A DNA stretch of 64,000 nt from Pseudonocardia autotrophica. Lineage in GTDB: Bacteria; Actinomycetota; Actinomycetes; Mycobacteriales; Pseudonocardiaceae. The position numbers and the translations under genes are program-made. Each line of letters starts with the position of its first letter. The stretch's first letter is position 1. The stretch is from contig NZ_JNYD01000002.1 in assembly GCF_000717175.1 (NCBI RefSeq), positions 186,001 through 250,000 on the forward strand, read 5' to 3'. The notes beneath the pieces are model-generated. The model saw nothing but the letters and a program-made list of their open reading frames with translations. It did no database searches and had not been told where the DNA came from. Below are positions 50,694 through 60,103 of the stretch, piece after piece.

Positions 50694-51686
50694 ATGAGCA
50701 TTCCCGCCACCATGCGCGCGCTGCAGCAGACCTCGTCGAAGGGTCCGCAGGACACCAGTCTGATCACGGACGCGCCGGTGCCGCGCCCCGGCCGGGGCGA
50801 GGTGCTGATCCGGGTCGCCGCTGCCGGCGTCAACTTCGCCGACATCTCGAGGGCCTACGGCACGTTCCTGGGCGGCCCGCGGCCCCCGTATCTCGCAGGC
50901 TTCGAGGGCGCCGGCGAGGTCGTGGCGGTGGGCGAGGAGGTGACCGTCCCACGACCGGGGACCCACGTGGCCGGCGTGGGATACGGGGCCTTCGCGGAGT
51001 ACATGATCCTGCCCGCGACCGCGGCGACGCCGGTGCCGGCCGGTTGGACGGCCGAACAGGCGCTGGGCCTGGTCGTGAACTGGCCGACCGCACTCGCCGC
51101 GCTCAAGCCCGTTGGTCGCCTTGCCGCCGGGGAGACCGTGCTGGTCCACGCCGCGGCGGGCGCGACCGGCCAGGCCGCGGTGACCATGGCCAGGCACTAC
51201 GGCGCGACGGTCGTCGCCACCGCTTCGCCGAGCAAGCACGAGACAGTGCTCGCGCTGGGCGCCGACCACGTACTGGACTCCCTCGACGGCGAACTGGCCG
51301 CCGAGGTGCTGCGGCTGACCGGCGGTGCCGGTGCCGACCTGGTGCTGGAGTCGGCGGGCGGTGCCACGTTCGGGGCCAGCCTCGCCGCGGCGAAGCCCGT
51401 CACAGGCCGGGTCGTCGTCTACGGCGTGGCAGGCGGCCAAGCCTCGATCACCAACTGGGACCTGGTGTACAGACACCAGGTTCATGTCATCGGCCTCAAC
51501 GTCGGCGTGCTGATGCAGGCCGCGCCGGGGATCTTCGGTGAGATCGTGGGTGAGCTGTCGGCCCTCGTCGCCACCGGTGTCCTCGCCCCCGCTCAGCCCA
51601 CCGCCTACGACCTGGTCGAGGGCCCGAGGGCCCTCGCCGAGCTGGAATCACGGGCGACCATCGGCAAACTGGCCCTGCTGCCCTGA
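50694..51686 (+). CDS. NADPH:quinone oxidoreductase (zeta-crystallin type MDR)
   Basis: About 330 residues of the medium-chain dehydrogenase fold without zinc ligands. The catalytic domain has VRIAAAGVNFADI-like AAAGVNFADISRAYGTF and YLAGFEGAGEVVAVG. The Rossmann part has ETVLVHAAAGATGQAAVTMA and ALGADHVLDS. It would reduce quinones or enones with NADPH. ATG 50694 follows GAGGAGAGGGGAG. It stands alone, 135 bases before the sigma factor gene. Confidence 0.86.
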   Translation: MSIPATMRALQQTSSKGPQDTSLITDAPVPRPGRGEVLIRVAAAGVNFADISRAYGTFLGGPRPPYLAGFEGAGEVVAVGEEVTVPRPGTHVAGVGYGAFAEYMILPATAATPVPAGWTAEQALGLVVNWPTALAALKPVGRLAAGETVLVHAAAGATGQAAVTMARHYGATVVATASPSKHETVLALGADHVLDSLDGELAAEVLRLTGGAGADLVLESAGGATFGASLAAAKPVTGRVVVYGVAGGQASITNWDLVYRHQVHVIGLNVGVLMQAAPGIFGEIVGELSALVATGVLAPAQPTAYDLVEGPRALAELESRATIGKLALLP

Positions 51687-51806
51687 GGCCCGTCCACCGC
51701 GTGAACGCGCGCTGAGCTGGCATTCGATTCCTTTGCAACGGCGTCCCGGTCGTCATGGACGACGGCCCCGACGAGCGGGGCCGATCCGGACGAGGGGCAG
51801 CAGCGC

Positions 51807-52958
51807 ATGACGAGCACACACTCCACGGCGGCAGTACCTACTGTGGCCGACGGTCCGGGCGGCGGATCGCGAGCGGACGCCTCGGGACCACCGCCCGCCG
51901 GGGGAGGACCGCGAATCCATCGCGGGCCTGACCACCGGGCCGCGGCTTACGCTCGCGACATGAAGGCGCACGTGCGGGAGGCGGCGGACCAGGAACGGTT
52001 CGTCTCCGAGACCGAGCGGTTCCGCCGGGAGCTGTCGGCGCACTGTTACCGCATGGTCGGCTCCGCACACCAGGCCGAGGACCTCGTGCAGGAGACGTAT
52101 CTCCGGGCCTGGCGTTCCTACGCCGGCTTCGAGGGCCGCGCGTCGATCCGGTCCTGGCTCTACACGATCGCCACCAACGTCTGCCTGACCGCCTTGGAGC
52201 CGCGCCGGATCCGGGTGCTGCCGACGGGCCTGACGGCTTCCTACGACGGACCCGACCGCCCGCCGACTCACGTTCCGCCGGGCGAGGTCTCGTGGCTGGA
52301 ACCGTTGCCGGACCACCGGGTCACCCCGGCCACCGATGACCCGGCCGCGACGGTGGTCGCGCGCGAGTCGCTCCGGCTGGCCCTCATCGCCAGCTTGCAG
52401 CACCTGCCGGCCCGCCAGCGCGCGATCCTCATCCTGCGCGAGGTGCTGGCGTTCTCCGCGGCCGAGACCGCGCAGATCCTCGGCACCACCACGGCAGCGG
52501 TCAAGAGCGGACTGCAGCGCGCCCGCGCTCGGCTGAACGAACTGGACCCGGAGCCCGGGGAATCGCTCGAACCGACCGACCCGCGGGCACGTGCGCTGCT
52601 CGACGGCTACATCGCCGCCTTCGAACGCTCCGACGCCGACCTGCTGCAACAGGTACTGCGCGCCGACGCCACGCTGGAGGCCACCCCGTTCCGCGAGTGG
52701 TACGCGGGCCGGATGAACTGCATCCACATGCTCGGCACCTACGTGCTGGGCGCGCCGGGTGACTGGCGCATGATCGCCACGACGGCGAACGCCCAGCCCG
52801 CCGCCGTCGTGTTCAACCGGCACGACGGCGCGCTCCGGGCCCACGGCATCGTGGTGCTGACCGCGACCGCCGCCGGCGTCTCGCGCGTGATCGAGTTCCA
52901 CGATCCGGCGCTGGTCGCGATGTTCGGCTTCCCGGATGTGCTCCCGGGCTCGTCCTGA
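51807..52958 (+). CDS. ECF sigma factor with C-terminal SnoaL-like domain
   Basis: 383 residues. Region 2 has HCYRMVGSAHQAEDLVQETY and YLRAWRSYAGFEGRASIRSW; region 4 has LQHLPARQRAILILREVLAF and AETAQILGTTTAAVKSGLQR. From about 255 on a SnoaL/NTF2-like domain follows (ARALLDGYIAAFERSDADLL). The extension is typical of SigG/SigJ-type ECF factors, which are controlled by it and not by a separate anti-sigma factor. ATG 51807 has GAGGGG upstream; ATG 51960 is an alternative without one, and would remove a disordered Gly/Pro-rich lead. Confidence 0.88.
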   Translation: MTSTHSTAAVPTVADGPGGGSRADASGPPPAGGGPRIHRGPDHRAAAYARDMKAHVREAADQERFVSETERFRRELSAHCYRMVGSAHQAEDLVQETYLRAWRSYAGFEGRASIRSWLYTIATNVCLTALEPRRIRVLPTGLTASYDGPDRPPTHVPPGEVSWLEPLPDHRVTPATDDPAATVVARESLRLALIASLQHLPARQRAILILREVLAFSAAETAQILGTTTAAVKSGLQRARARLNELDPEPGESLEPTDPRARALLDGYIAAFERSDADLLQQVLRADATLEATPFREWYAGRMNCIHMLGTYVLGAPGDWRMIATTANAQPAAVVFNRHDGALRAHGIVVLTATAAGVSRVIEFHDPALVAMFGFPDVLPGSS

Positions 52959-53179
52959 CCGACGGCAGTGCCCCGTCGTCGCCGTCTCGGTGATCGTGCG
53001 CGGGAGACGAGCGACAGCCTGTGCCCGCCCCTGCCATCGTCGCCGCGTCGAGATCGGGAGTCGCCGCCTGCGGTTTCGGGTTCGCGCTGCGAATGCTGCC
53101 CGCCAGCCGCCGTCGTCTGCCGTGAGAATGCTCGGCCTCGACGGGGTCTCCTGCAGTTCGCCTGGAGCGGGCAGGCCTG

Positions 53180-53746
53180 TCAGGGGCCGGATGTCGTTCG
53201 CGCCGACACCTGTCTCAATATCCCCAGAAGTGGTGCGACTCGAGCAGCGAAGTCGTACAGCAGTGCCTCGTCGTCGTCGGTGAACGCCATGTCGACCGAG
53301 AACCGGACCAGTGAAGCCCCACCGACCAGCCGTCCCTCGTGCTCCAGAGGCACACCGAGCATCGCGGTGAGCGGATAATGCAGCAGGAACTCCCGCTGCT
53401 CCGGTGAGGCCTCCGGAGGAAGTCGATCTCGGTCGATGCGGAGGCGGACGGCTCGGCGACAGTCGACGACGGGGCGCCAGATTCCGCTGCGCGGCCGAGG
53501 TGCCGTGCGGTCCATGACCGAGGCGATCTTCGAGCGCAGGTGAGGATCGGGGTGATGGGCTGCCACGGGAAGGAGCAGCGCGTCGTCCTCGGACAGCATC
53601 CGCACGGAGGCGGCCGTGGCGGACGCTACGGCCAGTGTTTCCGTCGTCGAGCTCAGCAGGGTGCGCAGCGTACGGTCGACCTGGTTGTCGACCCGGGTGC
53701 GCAGCCAGGCCCTGGTGGCGGCCAGTTCACCCACGCGTCCCCGCAT
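53180..53746 (-). CDS. GAF-domain protein
   Basis: 188 residues. A helical lead (LRTRVDNQVDRTLRTLLSST) runs into a GAF domain with ASVRMLSEDDALLLPVAAHH, LTAMLGVPLEHEGRLVGGAS and FTDDDEALLYDFAARVAPLL. There is no kinase, EAL or HTH domain, so it is a stand-alone sensor or the remaining part of a larger protein. The start is uncertain. Neighbouring sequence on both sides is free of intact genes for 200-300 bases. Confidence 0.72.
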   Translation of the reverse strand: MRGRVGELAATRAWLRTRVDNQVDRTLRTLLSSTTETLAVASATAASVRMLSEDDALLLPVAAHHPDPHLRSKIASVMDRTAPRPRSGIWRPVVDCRRAVRLRIDRDRLPPEASPEQREFLLHYPLTAMLGVPLEHEGRLVGGASLVRFSVDMAFTDDDEALLYDFAARVAPLLGILRQVSARTTSGP

Positions 53747-54073
53747 TCCGCGCCCGAGCCGTGTCGCCGCGCGCTTCCAGGCCGTCGCACAGCACTCCGG
53801 TTGCCCGATTCCGGTCCGCGCGCGAACCCGACGTCCGAGTCACAGACGATACAAGTCGCGCCTGGGTCAGGGCTGTCTCGTTGGTCTCAGCCCGGACAGG
53901 CGCCGCCTTCGCAGACTCCGCGGCAGCTGCGGCCGAGGGGAAGCCGCCGCCGGCGTTCGAGACGCCCATTCCTCTGTGTGCCAGCCGACCGCGGCGCTCC
54001 CAGACCACCGTCTCGTAGCCCTACGCGCCTGTCCTGGCTGCTGCTTGCTCTTGCTCGCCGATCGGCCTGCCGT
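53747..54073. other. Intergenic stretch without a supported gene
   Basis: Frames here are biased and motif-free on both strands. A leftward Ala-rich frame (53727-54008) is not in phase with the GAF gene. Nothing is called. Confidence 0.4.
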
Positions 54074-54427
54074 CTAATGCGTCAGGAGGACTGAGGTACA
54101 TCTCAGGCTGGTATTCCTGCAGCAGAGCAGAGCCATGGTGAGGGACGGTTCCTCGGGGGCGCAGATCACGCACAGCTCGCTGCCGACGGCGACGGCCTCC
54201 CGGACGAGCTCTTGATACGAGGCTTCGACGGGTTCGTCGCCGTGTGCATGCCAACCTGCGGCCAGGTTGACGACCACCGGCTGTCGTGACCTGCGGTCCA
54301 GCAGCTCGTCGATCTCGTCGCGAAGGGCCTGGGTGGATTCCCGGCTAGGTTCTCCTCGCAGGGTGACGACCCAGGCGTCGGCCCGGGACCGTGTGAGCAC
54401 AAGCCGTTCGTACCCGGTGGCCATCAT
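54074..54427 (-). CDS. STAS-like hypothetical protein
   Basis: About 117 residues. The order of strands and helices (YERLVLTRSRADAWVVTLRG, QALRDEIDELLDRRSRQPVV, VNLAAG) resembles a STAS/anti-sigma antagonist domain, although the usual phosphorylated Ser region is not clear. Two cysteines (CVICAPEE, LLCCRNTS) are unusual. There is no clear ribosome binding site before the ATGATG start. It may itself be a fragment; a frame continues upstream into gene scraps. Confidence 0.5.
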   Translation of the reverse strand: MMATGYERLVLTRSRADAWVVTLRGEPSRESTQALRDEIDELLDRRSRQPVVVNLAAGWHAHGDEPVEASYQELVREAVAVGSELCVICAPEEPSLTMALLCCRNTSLRCTSVLLTH

Positions 54428-54709
54428 CCAGACGATGCGCCTTGGCTGCTGCAGCGCGGAAGCGGGCACAACGCGATTTGGCCGAGATTTAACCTTGAGC
54501 CGTCTTGAAGGTTGAATGCCATCGAATGGGGCCGTGCGACCGCACTCGAAGTTCCACAGATTTGCGCATCCGGGTGCCGCGCGCCCCCGTCGCCGATTGT
54601 TCATACCGATGCGGCCTCGACGAGACCCGTCAACACTGAGGAACCGGTGCCGCGATGCCGGGCATGGAGGGGCGGTGATGCTCCTGGGGCGGTCATGTCC
54701 GGCATCGGG

Positions 54710-54991
54710 CAGCTCCTCGGCGGGATTGCCGCCCCAGCGCGATCCGGCCGGCACCTGTTCACCTTTCATGACGAACGAGTCGGGCTCGACCACGTCGTCG
54801 TCGAAGCCCCGGCGGCCGGTGCGTACGCCGAGCATCCGCGAGACGAGGTTCTTCCACGGGGTGCCGGCCAGCTGCCGCTCGATCTGCGGGACCAGGAGTT
54901 TCCAGAAGCGTTCGTGCCGCCAGAACCCGATGTCGTATCGCCGGCGGCAGGTCGGCCGCGTGCCCTTTCGCTGGACCGAAAAGGCCCACAT
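54710..54991 (-). pseudogene. Pls/PosA-type peptide synthetase C-terminal remnant with internal deletion
   Basis: Codons from about 54940 to 54710 read YDIGFWRHERFWKLLVPQIE, then WKNLVSRMLGVRTGRRGFDD, then directly SFVMKGEQVPAGSRWGGNPA. In Pls/PosA-like synthetase C termini these two blocks are separated by a hexapeptide-repeat beta-helix of some 60-70 residues. The helix is missing, and the adenylation and carrier domains are absent upstream. The frame is still open but the fold cannot form. Confidence 0.6.
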
Positions 54992-55303
54992 GACGGCGAG
55001 CGTCGACCACCCGAGGGAGCCGTCACCCTCGACGCCTCCACGACCAGGTGGGATGGAGCGTGCTCGGGATCGGACAGGCCTGTGAGCTGACCGATCCCGT
55101 CCGGCTCGCCGGCCTCGACCGCCATGTACTCCGGCCCTGGGCACCGGAGCACGACGAGAACACGATCGGTCGTGCCCAGCCGGCTCACCGGCCGCCGTAT
55201 GCGGCGAGGCGCGGACCCGGTGAAGCAGGAGGGCTGCCGCCACGGTGAGGCGCCCGGCATACCGAGGGCACCCGGGCGCCGTGTCGGAGGAGGCGAGGCG
55301 GGG

Positions 55304-55402
55304 TTACTTCTCGAAGACGCCCTTGGCGGCGTCCTCGACCTTCTCGCCTGCCTGATTCTGCCGGGGCCTGGTCGCCCTGGCCCTCGGCCGCCGGCGTGGC
55401 GC
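55304..55402 (-). pseudogene. CsbD-like 3' remnant
   Basis: The minus strand ends QAGEKVEDAAKGVFEK followed by TAA at 55304. This is the typical end of CsbD-family stress proteins. Upstream the match continues as EGQGDQA only after removal of one base near 55366, and the N-terminal half is not found. It is a small, frameshifted leftover. Confidence 0.5.
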
Positions 55403-55764
55403 GCGAGGGACGGAGGCCGCTGATCGTCGGGGCGAATACCGGGAGCGGGTTCAGGTGAAGATCCCCTGCTCAGGGTGTGTGGACAGCCGCCGCGTAGCGA
55501 GAGGACGATGGCCACGTTTCTGACCGTATCCGGCTCAGAGCCGGCCCTGATCGCCTACGGTCCCTGGCCGGATTCGACGTGCTGGTGTGGTCGGGCGCTT
55601 CCTGGCTTGCTGCAGGCGCGGCAGGGTGATGGTCGTCCGGCTCTCGGCTGCCCGATCGTCGCGGTTCGAGGCGACGACGTGCCCGAGGGAGGAGGCATCG
55701 CGGCACCTGCCGTACGGACCGAAGGCATGAGTGGTCGTCCGCAAAGAGTCGAGGGAGGAGCGCG
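55403..55764. other. Gap upstream of the Lon-type protease gene
   Basis: No gene is supported. A rightward frame from 55508 starts MATFLTVSGSEPALIAYGPW, which could be a scrap, and runs to 55795 across the protease start. GGGAGGAGCGCG directly precedes the protease ATG. Confidence 0.4.
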
Positions 55765-58230
55765 ATGCGCGAACTGCGCGAGCGGTTGGCGGTGAAGCCG
55801 GAGGACCTGAGGCGGCGGGTCGACCCGGCGATGCTGCCGTTCCGGACGACGGTCGAGGTGGCGCCGGTCGAGACGACGATCGGGCAGCCGCGTGCGGGCG
55901 AGGCGATCGCCTTCGCGCTCGAGGTCGGCGTGCGCGGCTTTCACCTCTATGTCGCCGGTCCGCCGGGTACGGGGCGGGAGAGCACCGTCCTGGCGGCCGT
56001 GCGCTCCGCCGCCGCGACGCGGCCGACGCCGCCCGACCGGGTCTACGTCCACAACTTCGCCGAGCCGGACCGGCCGCGAACCTTCTCGATGCCTGCCGGC
56101 CACGCCCGGGGACTGGCGACGGCGTTGGCGTCTTTCCTCGAGGCGGCGCAGCGGGAGATTCCTCGCGCCTTCGAGAGCGAGGAGTACGCGCGGCGGCGAG
56201 AGCAGTCCCTGGGCGAGGTGGGTACGCGTCGCGCCAAGTCGATCGCCGACCTGCGCGCCTTCGCGCAGGAACACGATTTTGCGCTGGAGTTGACGCCGAC
56301 GGGTATCGGCAAGATCCCGTTGCGGAGCGGCGAGCCGATGTCGCAACAGGTGTTCGAGCAGTTGTCACCTGAGGAGAAGGCGCAGGTCGAGCAGCGGGGC
56401 GCGCAGGTCCAGAGCGAGGTCGGCGCGTTCGTGCGCCAGATGCAGCAGATCGAGAAGGAGGCCCAGGAGCGCGTGAGCGCGCTCGATCGCGGGGTGGCGC
56501 TGTACGCCGTCGGCCCGCTGATCGCGGAGCTGCGCGAGGAGTACGGCGAGCAGCCCGATGTCCTCACCTTCATCGAGCAGATCGAGGAGAACCTGCCGGA
56601 ACACCTGCACGACTTCCTGCCGGTGACCGAGACCCGGCAGGCGGAGCACGCGGACGGCCCGGTCGCGGCGCTCGGACTTCAGCGGCAGGAGCGCCTGGCG
56701 CGGTACGAGGTCAACGTGCTGATCGACAACGGCGACCTCATCGGCGCCCCGGTCGTCGTCGAGCGGAACCCCACCTACTTCAACCTGGCCGGCCGGCAGG
56801 ACTACCGGGCCATGCTGGGAACGATGGTGACCGACTTCCGGCAGATCAAGCCGGGCGCACTGCATCGCGCCAACGGCGGCTTCCTCGTTCTGCATGCGCT
56901 CGACGTCATGCGCAGCCCCGTTGCCTGGACGGGGCTGGAGCGCGCCCTGATGTCCGGCGAGGTGCGGATCGAGAACCCGGGCGAGCAGGCGGCGCCGACA
57001 GCGTGGCCGCGGCCGGAGCCGATCCCGCTCGACCTGAAGGTGATCCTGATCGGGCCGGCCGCGCTGTACGACGTCCTGCATCAAGCCGACGTGGACTTCC
57101 CGGAGTTGTTCGGGGTGAAGGCGGAGTTCGCGCCGGACATGGACTGGAGCGAGGCGAACCTCGCGAGCTACTCCGCCTTCTTGAGCCGGCTCGTCCAGGA
57201 CCGCGGACTGCGCCACTTCGACCGCTCGGCCGTCGCCCGGATCGTGGAGCACGGAGCGCGGCTGCGCGATCACCAGCGGAAGCTGACCGCACGCTTCCTC
57301 GACGTCGCCAGGCTCGCGGTCGAGTCGAGCCACTGGGCGGGCGAGGCGGGGCACGACGTCGTGCTGGCAGAGGATGTCGACGCCGCGATCGCCAAGCAGG
57401 AGCAGCGGCGCAACCTGGTCGAGGAGCGGAATCGAGAGGTGATCCTCGACGGAACCGTCATGATCGATACCGAGGGCGCGCAGGTGGGGCAGGTCAACGG
57501 GCTGGCGGTGCTCGGCGTCGGGGACCACAGCTTCGGGCGGCCGACCCGGGTGACCGCACGGGTCTCGGTCGGGCTGGGGACGGTGCAGAGCATCGAGCGG
57601 GAGATCGAGAAGTCGGGCCCGATCCACTCGAAGGGATTCTTGATCCTCACCGGGTACCTGCAGGCGCAGTACGCCCAGCATTGGCCGCTCTCGTTGGGGG
57701 CGACGATCACCTTCGAGCAGTCGTACGGCGGCATCGACGGCGACTCGGCGTCGACGACCGAGCTCTACGCCTTGCTGTCGGCCCTCTCCGATCTGCCGCT
57801 GCACCAGGGGCTCGCCGTGACCGGCGCGGTGAACCAGCACGGCGAGGTGCAGGCGGTCGGGGGCGTGACGCGCAAGATCGAGGGCTTCTTCGATGTCTGC
57901 CGCGAGCGGGGACTGACGGGCGGGCAAGGGGTGCTCGTGCCGACGTCGAACGTCAAGCATCTGATGCTGCGGGAGGACGTGATCGAGGCGGTCCGCGCCG
58001 GACGGTTCCACGTCTGGGCGGTCAGCCATGTCGACGAGGGGATCGAGTTGTTGACGGGGCGATCGGCCGGCGAACGGGCGGCTGACGGGACCTTCCCGGA
58101 GGGGACCGTGCACCGGCTGGTCCAGGATCGGCTGTGGGAGTACGCAGAGCAGATACGCGAGTTCGGCAAGGTCCGGTCCGACGCCGCTCTCGCCGGCGCG
58201 CCGAGCACTGTCGACCGAGCTCCCGGGTGA
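55765..58230 (+). CDS. Lon-family ATP-dependent protease (LonB/YcbZ-like)
   Basis: 821 residues. An AAA-like N-terminal part has GFHLYVAGPPGTGREST at 58-74, where Arg71 stands in the place of the Walker A Lys. A long helical insert (about 130-290) follows, then GALHRANGGFLVLHALDVMR (Walker B region). The Lon proteolytic domain has DGDSASTTELYALLSALSDL with catalytic S661 and GGVTRKIEGFF with K704; the 43-residue spacing equals that of E. coli Lon. It degrades cytosolic proteins, but ATP use is in doubt with Arg71. Its TGA overlaps the GTG of the MFS gene (GTGA). Confidence 0.87.
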   Translation: MRELRERLAVKPEDLRRRVDPAMLPFRTTVEVAPVETTIGQPRAGEAIAFALEVGVRGFHLYVAGPPGTGRESTVLAAVRSAAATRPTPPDRVYVHNFAEPDRPRTFSMPAGHARGLATALASFLEAAQREIPRAFESEEYARRREQSLGEVGTRRAKSIADLRAFAQEHDFALELTPTGIGKIPLRSGEPMSQQVFEQLSPEEKAQVEQRGAQVQSEVGAFVRQMQQIEKEAQERVSALDRGVALYAVGPLIAELREEYGEQPDVLTFIEQIEENLPEHLHDFLPVTETRQAEHADGPVAALGLQRQERLARYEVNVLIDNGDLIGAPVVVERNPTYFNLAGRQDYRAMLGTMVTDFRQIKPGALHRANGGFLVLHALDVMRSPVAWTGLERALMSGEVRIENPGEQAAPTAWPRPEPIPLDLKVILIGPAALYDVLHQADVDFPELFGVKAEFAPDMDWSEANLASYSAFLSRLVQDRGLRHFDRSAVARIVEHGARLRDHQRKLTARFLDVARLAVESSHWAGEAGHDVVLAEDVDAAIAKQEQRRNLVEERNREVILDGTVMIDTEGAQVGQVNGLAVLGVGDHSFGRPTRVTARVSVGLGTVQSIEREIEKSGPIHSKGFLILTGYLQAQYAQHWPLSLGATITFEQSYGGIDGDSASTTELYALLSALSDLPLHQGLAVTGAVNQHGEVQAVGGVTRKIEGFFDVCRERGLTGGQGVLVPTSNVKHLMLREDVIEAVRAGRFHVWAVSHVDEGIELLTGRSAGERAADGTFPEGTVHRLVQDRLWEYAEQIREFGKVRSDAALAGAPSTVDRAPG

Positions 58231-59843
58231 AGCCCGCGCCGTGGTTGCCGTTGATCGTCATCGTTCTCGCCCAACTTCAGTTGGCGATCAACATCAGCGC
58301 GTTGCCTGTGTCGCTCGGGCCGATCTCCGAGGACTTGGACGCGCCGGCTACCGCCACGGCGACGGCGCTCCTCCTCTACTCGCTGTTCGTCGCCGCGTTC
58401 GTCATGCTGGGAGCGAAGATCGGCAAGCTCTTCGGCGAGCGTCGGGTGTTCCAGATCGGCGTCATCGCGCACGGCGGGGCCATGGCTCTGATGGCGACCA
58501 GCACCGACGCGCGCACCATGAACACCGCCCAGGCGCTCGCGGGGCTCGCGGCCAGCGCCGTCGTGCCGACGTTGGTGGTGCTGATCGCCGCGAACTACCA
58601 CGGGCGGCAGCAGGAGACGGCGCTGGGCGTGCTGGCAGGCATTCCGGCGGTCGCCAGCGCGTTGACCTTCGTCGTCGCCGGGTTCCTCGCCACGGCGTTG
58701 AGCTGGCGCTACTCGTACGGGCTGATCGTCCTGCTGGCGGTCGTCGTCCTCGTCCTGAGCTATCGCCTCACGCCCGTCCCGCGTCAACGGGCCATCACTG
58801 TCGACGTCGTCGGGGTCGCACTGTCGGGTGCCGCGATCGCGCTCATCTTGTTCGGCTTCAACAACCTCCAGAGGTGGGGCCCGCTGGTGGCGGAAGAGGC
58901 GGCGCCGTTCTCCGTCCTGCGTGTGTCGCCGGCGCCGATGTTCATCCTCTCGGGGATCGTGCTGGGTCAAGCCTTCTTCGCATGGTCGAAGAAACGCGTG
59001 GCGGCGGGAAAGCAGCCGTTGCTCGCGACGGAGGTCCTGGACAGCAAGGAGGAGAAGAGCGCCGTCATCGCCTTCCTCGTCGCGGGCAGCCTCGGCCTCG
59101 CGGTCGGATTTCTCATCCCGCTCTACGTCCAGATCGTCCAGGACCGCACGCCCATATTCTCGGCGGTGGCCATCCTCCCGTACGCGGGCGCAGTGGCGCT
59201 CGCAGGCGTCGTCTCCGTGCGGCTGTACGGTCGCCTCTCGCCCCGCAGGCTCGGGGTCGCCTCCTTCGTCCTGGTTGCCGTCGGCCTGGTGGTGGTCGCT
59301 TTCACCGTGGGCAACAACTGGGGCACCGTCGCCGTCATCCTGGGGCTGCTCCTCGTCGGCATCGGTGAGGGCACGCTGCTCACCCTGCTGTTCAACGTGC
59401 TCGTCTCCGCGTCCCCGAAGCGACTGGCCGGCGACGTCGGCGCGTTGCGGGGCGTGGCGAACAACGTCTCGAACGCCATCGGCGCGGCCTTCGCCGGCGT
59501 CATCGCCGTCGGACTGCTGGGCCTGCTCCTGACATCGGCCTTCGCCCGTTCCGAGCTGCCGCCGGAACTCGAGACGAAGGTCCTCTTCGACCAGCTCGAC
59601 TTCGTGACCAATCACGAGTTGGGCAGTGCGCTCGGTGCGACCTCGGCGACACCGGAGCAGGTGGAGAGAGCGGTGGCGATCAACGAGGACGCCCGGCTCC
59701 GTGCGTTGCAGGCCTCGTTCTTGATCGTGGCGGGCATCTCGTTGTTGGCGATCTTCCCGGCCGCGAGATTGCCGAAGTACGTGTCGGGCGAGTTGTCGGC
59801 AGAGGACATCGTGAGTGAGGCGAAGGCCTCCAAGACTGTGTAG
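58227..59843 (+). CDS. MFS transporter, DHA2-like (14-segment)
   Basis: About 538 residues, mostly hydrophobic, with about 14 membrane segments. It has AQLQLAINISALPVSLGPIS in segment 1, the loop 2-3 motif GAKIGKLFGERRVFQIG and the later GVANNVSNAIGAAFAG. A soluble loop of some 50 residues (LFDQLDFVTNHELGSALGAT) precedes the last segment. It is probably a drug or metabolite exporter. GTG 58227 overlaps the protease stop, so the two are coupled. Confidence 0.86.
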   Translation: MKPAPWLPLIVIVLAQLQLAINISALPVSLGPISEDLDAPATATATALLLYSLFVAAFVMLGAKIGKLFGERRVFQIGVIAHGGAMALMATSTDARTMNTAQALAGLAASAVVPTLVVLIAANYHGRQQETALGVLAGIPAVASALTFVVAGFLATALSWRYSYGLIVLLAVVVLVLSYRLTPVPRQRAITVDVVGVALSGAAIALILFGFNNLQRWGPLVAEEAAPFSVLRVSPAPMFILSGIVLGQAFFAWSKKRVAAGKQPLLATEVLDSKEEKSAVIAFLVAGSLGLAVGFLIPLYVQIVQDRTPIFSAVAILPYAGAVALAGVVSVRLYGRLSPRRLGVASFVLVAVGLVVVAFTVGNNWGTVAVILGLLLVGIGEGTLLTLLFNVLVSASPKRLAGDVGALRGVANNVSNAIGAAFAGVIAVGLLGLLLTSAFARSELPPELETKVLFDQLDFVTNHELGSALGATSATPEQVERAVAINEDARLRALQASFLIVAGISLLAIFPAARLPKYVSGELSAEDIVSEAKASKTV

Positions 59844-60049
59844 CCCCCTGAATCTTCGGCTCTTGACGATCCAGCGCACGCCGGGGCTCGTCCATGTTGC
59901 GCTCCTGCCGATTCCGGGCTGTGAGAAGTCCCGAGGCCCGGCCCCACCCGAGCGGTGAGGGGGGTCCCGCTCGGGTGAGGCACTCGGACGGCGGAGGCAT
60001 GGCGCTACCCGCTCGCGCGGCGCGCCTGCTGACCGCCGCCCCAGCGAAT

Positions 60050-60080
60050 CTAGAACCTCCAGTGGGGTGGAGGGTCAAGC
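60050..60080 (-). promoter_or_regulatory. MerR-type operator/promoter upstream of the MerR gene
   Basis: Read on the minus strand the region has TTGACC, an unusually long 19-20 base spacer that contains the inverted repeat CCTCCA...TGGAGG, and CTAGAT/TAGATT. A long spacer with a central dyad is the hallmark of MerR-activated promoters. It fires leftward, toward no evident minus-strand gene. It lies 24 bases before the MerR start and can also serve for autoregulation. Confidence 0.55.
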
Positions 60081-60103
60081 GCTGCCGGCGCTATGGTCGC
60101 TCG

